64,000 bases of DNA from an uncultured Verrucomicrobia subdivision 3 bacterium (lineage in GTDB: Bacteria; Verrucomicrobiota; Verrucomicrobiia; Limisphaerales; UBA11358). The stretch lies in contig CAIXUZ010000011.1 in assembly GCA_903922735.1 (NCBI GenBank), positions 103,474 to 167,473 on the forward strand, given 5' to 3'. How positions within the stretch are numbered: the stretch's first letter is position 1; every line of letters begins with the position of its first letter. This document shows positions 34,201-41,359 of this stretch, one piece after another. The notes under the pieces were generated by a model, which worked only from the letters and a program-made list of their open reading frames with translations, was not told where the DNA came from and made no database searches. Both the position numbers and the translations under genes were made by a program.

Positions 34201-37200
34201 GAATCACCGACTTCTCACAAAACGCGCCGGCGGTGTATTCCAGCATCATCCAGCAGCTCGGCGCGGCTTACACCGGGCCGGTGGCGCTCAATTCGGATCC
34301 GAACGTGATTCAGAATGTCGGTTTGATTCAGTTGTATCAAACCGTCCTGCAGCGCGGCGAAGATTTGAGCATCAACCTGTCCACGCCAGTTTGCGATAAT
34401 TCCATTGCCAACGCGCTGGAGCTGGCGGCCACCCGCCTCAGTGAGTTTTATCTCCTGCTCGGCAACGAGGCGTATTCCGACTCCCTAGATCCGGCCATCG
34501 GCTACGGCAGTGACAACCTATCCAGTTCCGGCTTGGTTTTTGGCGACATGGAGCCGAATATTCTGGCCTTCCAGAACCAGTTGTCCACGCGGCTGGACGA
34601 GGAACTCGGGTTGCTGCGCGGGTTGGCGGCGAACAACGGTTCGCCGGTTTACAACCGTCTTTACTGGAACTTTACCCACGCCGAGGGCGAGGCGGTTTAC
34701 GTGATGAAATACAACGTCACCGACGCTAACAACGACGGCGTCATTGACGTGAAGGACGCGATGACCCTTTATCCGCAGGGACATGGCGACGCTTGGGGCC
34801 ATTATCTCACGGCCGAACGGATGGATTATGATCTGCTGCGCCATCCGTATTTTAATTGGGTGTCTCGCTCGGAATACGTTAATTCTCAGGACGTGGTGAT
34901 CCCGGTGGATTATTTGGACGAGCGCAACTTCGCCAAGATTGCCGCCGCCAAAGCTCAAGCTGGCGCAGAAATTCTCAATCTGACTTACCGGCAGAAATAC
35001 GTGGCCGACCCGCGCAGCCAATGGCAGGGCTATCTCGATACGGATAAGAACCAAGCATGGGGCGTGGATGAATGGGCGCGGCGCGCCGGTCAGGGGGCGC
35101 TTTTTGACTGGGTGTCAGCGAACGCGCTGCTGCCGGCGGTGCATCCCAACACCAATTACACCGGAATCCAGAAAGTGGATCGCACGACGGTGACGGATAT
35201 TTCCGCCGTGGCCGCGAACTTCCGGGCCATTCAGGAAACGATGGATCAGGTGGACAACGGCAACAATCCGCTGGGGTTGCACAAGGGCGCGTTGTCCTTT
35301 GCTGTGGACTTGACGCAGGGCAGCTTCTTCAACCAGACGTATGCCAAGGCGGTGGTGGCACTCAACAACGCGGCAGCGCAGTTCAACAACGCGAACCAAT
35401 ACAACAACCTCATCCGGCAGGTGGCGAATTCTCAAGCGGATTTTAAAAACGCAGTTCGGGAGCAGGATTTGTCTTATCGCAATCAGTTGATTGAAATTTT
35501 CGGCACACCGTATGCCGGGACCATTGGTTCGGGCAAACTGTATCCGGCCGGCTATCAGGGGCCGGACACAGCGCTTTACAATTATGTTGGCGTCAACAAC
35601 GTCAACGACAGCACCGTGCCCCAGCCGAGCATGGCGTTCTTAAGCAGTTTGCAGAGCCAAACGGGTGCCGGAGCCAGCATCTTCCAGCATCAGTCCTTCG
35701 TGGACATAAATTCGGCGTCCTGGCAACAGCAGTTCAACCTAACCATCCTCAGCGGCGGTGCCGAAGCGGTTAACAGCACCGACTTCGCCTCAGGTGCCGT
35801 GCCGACCAACCAAATGCTGCAAAATATGCAATTACCCGTCATGGCCAATGGCTATTCCTACGTGGCACCGACCGAGTGGGGTGCTCGCGCCTCGGTGGGT
35901 CAGTTGCAGAAGAACATCGGGGACATGGTTCAGGCGCAGGCTGATCTCGACCACGAAATCAGCGTATGGCAGCAGATTTCGAGCGACATGATCAATAAAT
36001 TGACTTACATGAACCAGAAGTTCCAATGGGATAACACCATCGACAGTCTAAAAATTGCCAAAGGCTCCTTGGACATTGTCTTCGACACAGCCAAGGGTGC
36101 GGCGGAACTGGCTAAAACCATACTCGATTACGTTGACTCCAAAGAAACCCAGGCCGGCATTGACGCCGCTGAAGCGGTGCCCAAGACGCTACCTACCGGC
36201 GGTCTGGCCATCAGTCCGGGTGATGCTTTGGCACCGGTGCGCGCCGGCTTCCTTTTGGGCACGCTGGTGAGTTCGACGTTGACGGAGGGGGCTGATGTTG
36301 CCGTCCAAGCCGTCGGACTCGCGGCGGATCTGGGCAAGGCGATTTCGGACATTGCCATCGACACGCAGGTCGATCACATCACCGCCAAGGAGGAATTGCT
36401 CAACAGCCTGTATGAGGTTCAATCGCTGGTGAAGCAGGAGGCCGACCAGCGCATAGCCGTATTCAAGGCAGTTCAGTCGCTCAAAGGTGCCGGCGACGAT
36501 TATCGCACCACGCTGGCCAACGGCATTCGCCTCGTTCAGGAGCGTTCTAACTACAATAAGAAGGTGGCGGTGCAGAATCAGCAGGCGCAATATCAGGACT
36601 TCACCTTCCGGTTCTCGCGCAACACCGCGCTGGAGCAGTATCGTTCCGCCTTTGACTTGGCTTCGCGTTACGCGTATCTGGCGGCCTCGGCCTACGATTA
36701 CGACTTGAACCTGGGGCCGGACGATTCCGGTTCCCCGCTCGGCATCATGGCGGACATCATTCATCAGCGCAGCATTGGTTTCGTGGATGGGACCGGCACA
36801 CCGCAGGTGGGCGGCAAAGGTTTGGCCGAGGAACTCGCGAAGTTGAACGCCAACTATCAGGTGCTGAGTTCCCGCATGGGACTGCTCAATCCGATTCAGG
36901 AGAACGAAACCATCTCTCTGCGCGCGTCGTTGTTTGAGTTGGGGAGCGAAACCAACGACACGGCCTGGTTTAACAAGTTGAGCACCTATTATGTGACCAA
37001 CCTCTGGAATGTGCCGGAATTCCGTCGCTATTGCCGCTCGTTCGCGCCCGAGACCAACGGGCCGCAACCGGGCTTGGTTATTCCCTTCTGTTCGGTCATT
37101 AAGTCGGGTCAGAATTTCTTCAACCAGCCGTTGGGGGCCAATCCGGACGTGTCCTACGATCCGTCGGTTTATTCCACGCGCATCGCCTCGGTGGCCGTCG

Positions 37201-37706
37201 GTTTCAATAATTACAACGGTTATATCAACGGGGCCAACACGCCGATGTCCGCCACGCCGCGCGTTTATATGATTCCGGTCGGGGCCGATGTTATGACGAT
37301 TCCCAACGACCCGAACTTGAAAGTGCGCTATTGGAACGTTTACGATCAAAAAATTCCGCTACCGTATCCCGCCACCAGCGCGGATTTTAGTAATCCTGAT
37401 TGGCGGCCTTTTGTTGACAGTGTGACCGGCAGCAGCGGCACTTTCGGCGACATCCGGCAATACTCCAGCTTTCTGGCCAATGCCAATAACAGTTATTGGT
37501 ATTACATCAACAACTACACTAACTCGCCGTCCTTCCCCAGTGCGGATCAGCGGTTGATCGGGCGTTCGGTTTGGAACACGCAATGGCTGTTGATCATCCC
37601 CGGCGCATCGTTGCTTAACGATCCCAATGCGGGTATTCAGGCGTTCATGAGCACCGTGGACGACATTCAACTCAACATTTCCACTACCGGATATTCCGGC
37701 GACTGA
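28296..37706 (+). CDS. Giant secreted protein: PA14 domain, beta modules, Tc-toxin-A-like C-terminal third (putative)
   Basis: One uninterrupted 3136-codon gene. A signal peptide (about 1-33) precedes a beta-propeller-like region with SBBP-type phrases (ESGDVFVAGHFGG) at about 35-250 and 385-660, split by a PA14 domain at about 260-375 (YDGYVFAPVTGDYVFYNKSD, DDGARLLIDGKII). Several beta modules follow to about 2000. An EF-hand/dockerin-like loop DANNDGVIDVKDA starts near 2143. From about 2300 the layout resembles TcA of Tc toxins: a QVDNGNNPLGL segment, two long helical segments (about 2532-2608 and 2692-2768) separated by a Gly/Ala-rich hydrophobic stretch, then ALEQYRSAFDLASRYAYLAA, and a terminal beta domain with YSTRIASVAVGF and a VDDIQLNIST end. 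The TcA link is pattern-based inference. A single huge secreted or surface protein is certain. Confidence 0.8.
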   Translation: MKTSVIFSSGVARLARLAWLSWMLTMAMSSFASGLTDGSFVNGLLTVGSRSVDIQVDNSVGTTQSGKTYLLGRDDSANAYLTILDQSGAQIATNVISGITPAGMAVVPGTNAVYLVGGSKVFLVNATNGAIIAQTNLLPNASGLSLKSVYWDSVSNLLYVCGNYSGAATTDAFGRTLKARGQQAAVVFSLARNLSSELGMTTFGCDDSFAANSADSVVVDESGDVFVAGHFGGGNFKSDYLNSGLFNYVQNTTASVGNVQNVIDNVASPNASGTVSTIDFPTSTAPDSRRYDGYVFAPVTGDYVFYNKSDDGARLLIDGKIIIDDNASHPALTTAHTNTLVAGLHKLQYFYFNGGGPGEGHVKWILPNAGVSGYDNATFIPAANLGANEGYVLKLSAGLNQIQGFYSSTVAAGQGGEINELAYKSGFVYGIGYWQGQVDTNMTGVADSSTAGSKNIEIIKLDTDLKLKKRATVKNTHDINGYGITADDSGNIYVTGSHGPASSDLFGSSDPATQPSKSISAAQSSIFMAQLNASLNFQWVQTPADPQASFDFVNSPPRARWSTALQRAYWFGYLVGGSLTMGNPSTMRTVSDGNEGFLALLEPGGQFAEQVLLTLYSDYGSVSPWGGYNNPAFLDGFNRRLVIKGSQVAASVPSVIYLDLAANNVADDSSDQAETRITCTGYTVGENVANGTANNYTFTVAQDTVVRFNFTKEYALRIESDLSDTTRADWAGVGLASYASGSPNPTVQKHWVKSGDPVIASVDSSVDDQNFLSQGLNVRYAVDSYRAYGPARSDYISVSGAITNRYAFTGNDVRWQIPQFIMSGPAGIKYHWKIKLGVQVVTTGLKSASYPHVQVISDLGGLPSSQPDGAGSGTFYFDYGTVLNIGSILNQGTTQLQGWLDGDGTIFTGTGSLGDLNGSFSLGSTNYSALQVSLTRPARVIWNYGDRIFDETVTLGNTVTFSTVDDPAIAGSLQKYLPPASVQVVSGPQGSSANEMAIWDDVGKKYYPLRPGVVMSYWQTTDTDTNARVIVRLTFQYPASPHYRHIANTRGVTLNVSNSPISFVNLKYTESSTGAAVDSQTNFTATGPGRTVLLFNETSSSGRSGKIVTPRVRVVQTMNWSDNLPATQTAVIGKKITSVYDTAGLGTGYLFSPNARYNASIYDRNKLTGPIIPVNLNPTAGANDQLVVVWYENRDQILWPYQAIRYQSAWPTNAAQGLNRIVIASRYGNESVAADGTDQNVVPAETYGTNTYPAEKTFNPARFSSVKLYNQPDRTLPGYNPNEEHALLAPSLRSAAIAPQPPAVYALRNGDLNMTNRDATYTSDPYVLVQFFDNVAQENRMAVYNIVTADSNLNLGTNSYNYTFTQQMTAGEPVVPFYPLPQVIGATPSASTYGRDGQPAQQICYWKDHKGGGWAVSGNSYFDVYYYYPLLPDFWWPAAGNKNPGDAVAFLPTTPGYAAPAFAINYTRNDQTPNAQGIHYTTLWPLDVPILKVGETLTFAGGEYQLDNPSTASFDDQGNLVQTPTPGLPGVVGFAAGQVVFDMMNPTMDDQLAFDHYTARIFPALEERLVSLPVAQFPTPLLPANGRSTVQSGIYIFNQLPSSLQKRIFYDPIRAVLGIKGYLNDKDISDSTLTASPPAVYCLEPNVLTTFEKNLLDGSDNKSPFTDLQGTPFAAAMDALFNYSRNPNQLDQGGNGADIAYRIGLEQKVKADPSTGLPLTTQTGTVITVKRDATKAEPMQALGPGLAMVANANFLDPANPVQISYVTVAENNSDALGSAPVALHIIKVDKTQRYRGSIKTILSANAFDENITLRHTADFGGNADDLVFEWWYRPEDGTDALPPDRQSSPSPWKLFADPSGNQGLGFSQLVLKGDPSAPQVLLGDTLFFLRYRHKNETVNGVNWEVTQPNGEQRDILGSYVNGIPYDWIGAGNSSPTTDYNVPGQPDYLPQLAEGWIKRVMTAVNPYETRITDFSQNAPAVYSSIIQQLGAAYTGPVALNSDPNVIQNVGLIQLYQTVLQRGEDLSINLSTPVCDNSIANALELAATRLSEFYLLLGNEAYSDSLDPAIGYGSDNLSSSGLVFGDMEPNILAFQNQLSTRLDEELGLLRGLAANNGSPVYNRLYWNFTHAEGEAVYVMKYNVTDANNDGVIDVKDAMTLYPQGHGDAWGHYLTAERMDYDLLRHPYFNWVSRSEYVNSQDVVIPVDYLDERNFAKIAAAKAQAGAEILNLTYRQKYVADPRSQWQGYLDTDKNQAWGVDEWARRAGQGALFDWVSANALLPAVHPNTNYTGIQKVDRTTVTDISAVAANFRAIQETMDQVDNGNNPLGLHKGALSFAVDLTQGSFFNQTYAKAVVALNNAAAQFNNANQYNNLIRQVANSQADFKNAVREQDLSYRNQLIEIFGTPYAGTIGSGKLYPAGYQGPDTALYNYVGVNNVNDSTVPQPSMAFLSSLQSQTGAGASIFQHQSFVDINSASWQQQFNLTILSGGAEAVNSTDFASGAVPTNQMLQNMQLPVMANGYSYVAPTEWGARASVGQLQKNIGDMVQAQADLDHEISVWQQISSDMINKLTYMNQKFQWDNTIDSLKIAKGSLDIVFDTAKGAAELAKTILDYVDSKETQAGIDAAEAVPKTLPTGGLAISPGDALAPVRAGFLLGTLVSSTLTEGADVAVQAVGLAADLGKAISDIAIDTQVDHITAKEELLNSLYEVQSLVKQEADQRIAVFKAVQSLKGAGDDYRTTLANGIRLVQERSNYNKKVAVQNQQAQYQDFTFRFSRNTALEQYRSAFDLASRYAYLAASAYDYDLNLGPDDSGSPLGIMADIIHQRSIGFVDGTGTPQVGGKGLAEELAKLNANYQVLSSRMGLLNPIQENETISLRASLFELGSETNDTAWFNKLSTYYVTNLWNVPEFRRYCRSFAPETNGPQPGLVIPFCSVIKSGQNFFNQPLGANPDVSYDPSVYSTRIASVAVGFNNYNGYINGANTPMSATPRVYMIPVGADVMTIPNDPNLKVRYWNVYDQKIPLPYPATSADFSNPDWRPFVDSVTGSSGTFGDIRQYSSFLANANNSYWYYINNYTNSPSFPSADQRLIGRSVWNTQWLLIIPGASLLNDPNAGIQAFMSTVDDIQLNISTTGYSGD

Positions 37707-37724
37707 TCAAACCGAGGCAAAGCC

Positions 37725-40376
37725 ATGAAAACCCATCTCTTAAAACTCCTTCGCGTGGTTGCCTGCGGTGTGGCTTTGGCCCCGGCGCTGGCTGGTGCCC
37801 AAATCATTGAGCCGGACACCATCTTCTACGGGGAAGTTATCAACCGCACCACAGCGCAGATTGACCTCCTTACCAGTGGCAAACTCACTTGGACCATCGC
37901 GCGACCTGACGGTCAACTGATTGCCGTCCATACTTCCTTGGCGCCGCTCAACAACGGCCGTTACTCCTATCGCCTGTCCGTTCCGCACGGAGCGCTGACT
38001 TACGGTTTGACCGTGGATTCCAGCCAGGTGCCGCTGTCGGCCTCGGCGGCCACTTGCACTATTGCATCCATCGTGGTGGATACCAATCCCGCTAGCGTCA
38101 TCGCGCCCGGCACGAGCACCTTCATCGTCGGTCAGGGCTTGCGCGCTTCCACCTACCGTTTGGATTTGGAATTGACCAATCAACTAACCAGCACCAGCGG
38201 CGACGGAATTCCCGATTGGTGGAAAGCGCTCTACGGCGTGAATGATCCGAACGGCGTCACTTCGGCCGACGGCTTGTCCAACTTGCAAAAATTCAAGATG
38301 GGTGGCACGCCCTATCAGGACAACCGGTTTCCCTCGCTGTTGACCACCGAATACTGGGCTTACGCCGACGGGTTGACGGAAATTCCGCTGGTCGTGGTGG
38401 ATTCCGACAGCGCCAGCACAAACATCGTTTTTACGCTGAACAGTCTGCCCGGCAACGGTGGCTTTTATCTGCGTAATTATACCAACAATGTGTCGCTGGC
38501 TATCGGCGGTCAGTTCACCCTTGATGATGTGAACTGCGGCCGGCTGATTTTCGCGCACAACGGTGCCGCTGCTTATGCCGGTCCAACCAGTTTCAGCCTC
38601 GGATTGTGCGACGAAAATCCGGCGCATGCTACCAACTATGTCGTTTGGCTCGACGTCTATCGGCCGAATTATCACGATAGCGTGGATCAGGCTGCGCAGG
38701 CCGCCGCCAATGCGCCGTTCGGCTTCAGCGACATCCCCGGTCTCGCTTTCGGCGAACAGCAGATGCTCATCAACTATTTCCTGAGCCGCGACCACGGTTA
38801 CATCGTCGCCGACGCGTCCCGCTTCGCAATTTCCCGCACCAATCAGGCGGCGGTCGTCACGATTGACCGCGAGCTGCCGCATGTCCTCGTCGGCGGTTCC
38901 GGCAATGACCGGCTGGTTGGCGGCGCGGGCAACGACATTCTCGTCGGCGGGCGTGGCAACGATGTGTTGCGCGGCAACGGCGGTTCAGATTTGTTTATCA
39001 TTTCCGGCCCCAATTCGGGCAACGATACCATCGAAGATTTTTCCACCAACAATGCGGACGCGTTGGACATTTCCCGCATTCTGCGCGGCTCGGCATGGCA
39101 GCTCACGAATTACATTCAACTCACTACCGACGGCACGAACACCTATCTCGGCATTAATTACCAGGGCACCGGCGGTTTCACCAACATGACCGTCAACCTG
39201 CTCGGCGTCCAATATTCGCAGGCCAGCTTGCGCGCGCTATGCGATGGCGGCTATCTGCTCACCGGCGTCAAGGCGCTTTCGCCCAGCGTGACCATCACGG
39301 CCACGCAGCCGGCAGCCAGCGAAAACGGCCCCGTGGCCGGTCAATTCACCGTGACGCGCAGCGGTTCGCTTGCGGCGGCGCTGCCGGTGAACCTGACCAT
39401 TTCTGGTTCGGCGGTGAACGGCACCAGTTATCAGTTGATTGCCAGCCAAATAACCATTCCCGCCGGTCAGCGCACCGCCACCATTGCGGTGAATCCGTAT
39501 CTGACGGCCGACTCCCTGCCGCAAGTCGTGCAGATAGCCGCCGTGGCCGGCACGGGTTATGATCTCGGGGTGACGGCTTCGGCGCAAGTGACCATCGCGC
39601 CGCTCTCCGCGCAGGTGAGCATTCAGGCCATGGCCAGCGTGGCGGAAAAGGCCAGTTTGACGCCGGCCATCTTCTCGGTCACCCGCGGCGGCATTCAGAA
39701 CAGCGCGATTTCCGTCCGGCTCGGTTTGGGCGGCACGGCTTCTAGCAACTTGGATTATACCTTGACGGACGATTCCGGTCACACCATCACCCCGTCGTTC
39801 CCGTTGCTAAACTTCGCGGCAAGCCAGACCGAGGCGTTCATCTACGTCACGCCCAAGGCGACGGCCAATCTCACAGCTGGTCCGAAGTCGGTCACCATCA
39901 CGCTCAAGACCAACGCGACTTATGTGGTGATGAACCCGAGCTTCGACCGTGTGTTCCTCGTGAACCAGTTGCTGACCGGTTCGGCGTGGCAGCAACAGTA
40001 TTTCTCCGGCGCCAGCGGCGATTGGAACACCTTTGCCGGCTCCGATACCGGCAACAGGGGCATCAAAAACCTTTACCGATACGCATTCGGTTTGAATCCG
40101 ACAAATCCGGTGACCACGAATGGCCTGCCGTTTTACCGGATGCTCAACGGTCATCTTTGCGTTTCGTTCAGGCACCCGCTGTCCGTGACCGATTACGACT
40201 ACGTGACGCAGGTATCCGATGATTTGGTGAACTGGAGCGCTCTCTCGAACGACGTCCAATCGTTCACACCGACGGATGTCAACACGAACGACCCGGAGAC
40301 GGTCTCCTATCGCGCCACAGCCCCCATTAGCGGGAAGCCGAAGCAGTTCATGCGCGTCACGCTGCAACCCCATTGA
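37725..40376 (+). CDS. Secreted RTX / Calx-beta repeat protein
   Basis: An 883-residue protein from the ATG at 37725 with a signal peptide (MKTHLLKLLRVVACGVALAP, ending AGAQ). At about 158 a thrombospondin-3-like DGIPDWW motif occurs, then a cadherin/CSPG-like segment at about 205-300. At 390-427 are haemolysin-type calcium-binding nonapeptides (GGSGNDRLVGGAGNDILVGG, GGRGNDVLRG), which bind calcium and often mark non-classically exported proteins, though here a Sec signal is present. Two Calx-beta-like domains follow at about 515-610 and 625-740. The C-terminal 120 residues (NLYRYAFGLNPTNP, LVNWSALS, FMRVTLQPH) match a common verrucomicrobial secretion tail. It begins 18 bases after the giant gene and is followed at once by the lipoprotein foldase gene. 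Calcium-dependent folding or adhesion is the likely property. Confidence 0.88.
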   Translation: MKTHLLKLLRVVACGVALAPALAGAQIIEPDTIFYGEVINRTTAQIDLLTSGKLTWTIARPDGQLIAVHTSLAPLNNGRYSYRLSVPHGALTYGLTVDSSQVPLSASAATCTIASIVVDTNPASVIAPGTSTFIVGQGLRASTYRLDLELTNQLTSTSGDGIPDWWKALYGVNDPNGVTSADGLSNLQKFKMGGTPYQDNRFPSLLTTEYWAYADGLTEIPLVVVDSDSASTNIVFTLNSLPGNGGFYLRNYTNNVSLAIGGQFTLDDVNCGRLIFAHNGAAAYAGPTSFSLGLCDENPAHATNYVVWLDVYRPNYHDSVDQAAQAAANAPFGFSDIPGLAFGEQQMLINYFLSRDHGYIVADASRFAISRTNQAAVVTIDRELPHVLVGGSGNDRLVGGAGNDILVGGRGNDVLRGNGGSDLFIISGPNSGNDTIEDFSTNNADALDISRILRGSAWQLTNYIQLTTDGTNTYLGINYQGTGGFTNMTVNLLGVQYSQASLRALCDGGYLLTGVKALSPSVTITATQPAASENGPVAGQFTVTRSGSLAAALPVNLTISGSAVNGTSYQLIASQITIPAGQRTATIAVNPYLTADSLPQVVQIAAVAGTGYDLGVTASAQVTIAPLSAQVSIQAMASVAEKASLTPAIFSVTRGGIQNSAISVRLGLGGTASSNLDYTLTDDSGHTITPSFPLLNFAASQTEAFIYVTPKATANLTAGPKSVTITLKTNATYVVMNPSFDRVFLVNQLLTGSAWQQQYFSGASGDWNTFAGSDTGNRGIKNLYRYAFGLNPTNPVTTNGLPFYRMLNGHLCVSFRHPLSVTDYDYVTQVSDDLVNWSALSNDVQSFTPTDVNTNDPETVSYRATAPISGKPKQFMRVTLQPH

Positions 40377-40396
40377 AATCGACGAGCCCATACCGG

Positions 40397-41359
40397 ATGA
40401 AACTACTGCAGCCATTTCGTATTGCCTGCGCACTCTTCGCGCTGACGGTCACTTTGGCTGGTTGTGCCAAGAAGCCTGCCGCCGACGTGCTGGCGCACGT
40501 GGGCGATAAGGAGATCACGGTGGCCGAATTCAAGGCGGAATACGAACGGCGGCTGGATTTGCACCAACCGCTGCCCGACCGCCAGACGTTGCTCGAGCAG
40601 ATGGTTGAGCGCGAGACTTCCCTTCAGCAGGCCCGTGTCGCCGGTCTGCAAAACGCAGCAGACGTGCGCCGGGCGTGCGAAGATGTCCTGCTTGGAAAAT
40701 TTCACGAGACCCAGGTCGCGCCCAAAGTCGCCGCCGCGAAAGTGACACCGGAGGAAGTCAGTCAGGCTTACGCGCGGGATATAGCACGGTACACCCAACC
40801 CGCCAAGGTTAAGCTGGCCATCTTGTTCTTCGCGGCGGATGCCCGGGCGGACACCAATCAGGTGGCCACCGCCGAGGCGCGCGCGCAGGTTGCATTGACC
40901 AAGGCGGTGACGCTGCCAACGGAGGTTCGAGGTTTTGGCCAACTGGCGGCGGATGGTTCGGACGACCAGTTAACGCGTTATCGCGGCGGAGACGCCGGAT
41001 GGTTTGCGAACGATGGGCTTGAGAGTCGTTGGCCTAAGGAAATCCTGTCTGCCGGTTTGGCGCTGAAAAATTCCGGCGGGCTATCGTCCGTGCTGCGCGG
41101 GCGGGACGGCTTTTATGTCGTGAAACAAATGGATTCGCGTCCGCCGACGGTGAAGGCGCTGGCCCAGGTGCAGGCGGTGATCGAGCGCCGCCTGTTGGCG
41201 GCCAAGCGTGAGGAAGTCGAGCGGCAGTTCAACGCGGCTGCGCGCGCGTCGGCGAAAGTTTCCACGGACGCCGCATTGCTGTCCACCGTTGATTACCCCA
41301 AGCCCAATTCCGGCAAGAACGCGCAAGAGTCGTTTCCCGTTCTGTCGTCCACCCCATGA
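40397..41359 (+). CDS. SurA/PrsA-like peptidyl-prolyl isomerase lipoprotein
   Basis: The ATG at 40397 gives 320 residues with a lipoprotein signal: MKLLQPFRIACALFALTVTL followed by the lipobox LAGC, so the mature N-terminal cysteine is lipidated. A TTG at 40373 overlapping the previous stop is an alternative start. Residues about 30-125 resemble the SurA N-terminal chaperone domain (AHVGDKEITVAEFKAEYERR, TLLEQMVERETSLQQARVAG). Residues about 135-285 look parvulin-like (RYTQPAKVKLAILFF, GGDAGWFAND, SSVLRGRDGFYVVKQMDSRP). Its stop overlaps the start of the 3811-residue gene (ATGA), which ties its translation to that giant protein. A dedicated envelope foldase for the neighbouring giants is the natural inference. 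Confidence 0.88.
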   Translation: MKLLQPFRIACALFALTVTLAGCAKKPAADVLAHVGDKEITVAEFKAEYERRLDLHQPLPDRQTLLEQMVERETSLQQARVAGLQNAADVRRACEDVLLGKFHETQVAPKVAAAKVTPEEVSQAYARDIARYTQPAKVKLAILFFAADARADTNQVATAEARAQVALTKAVTLPTEVRGFGQLAADGSDDQLTRYRGGDAGWFANDGLESRWPKEILSAGLALKNSGGLSSVLRGRDGFYVVKQMDSRPPTVKALAQVQAVIERRLLAAKREEVERQFNAAARASAKVSTDAALLSTVDYPKPNSGKNAQESFPVLSSTP

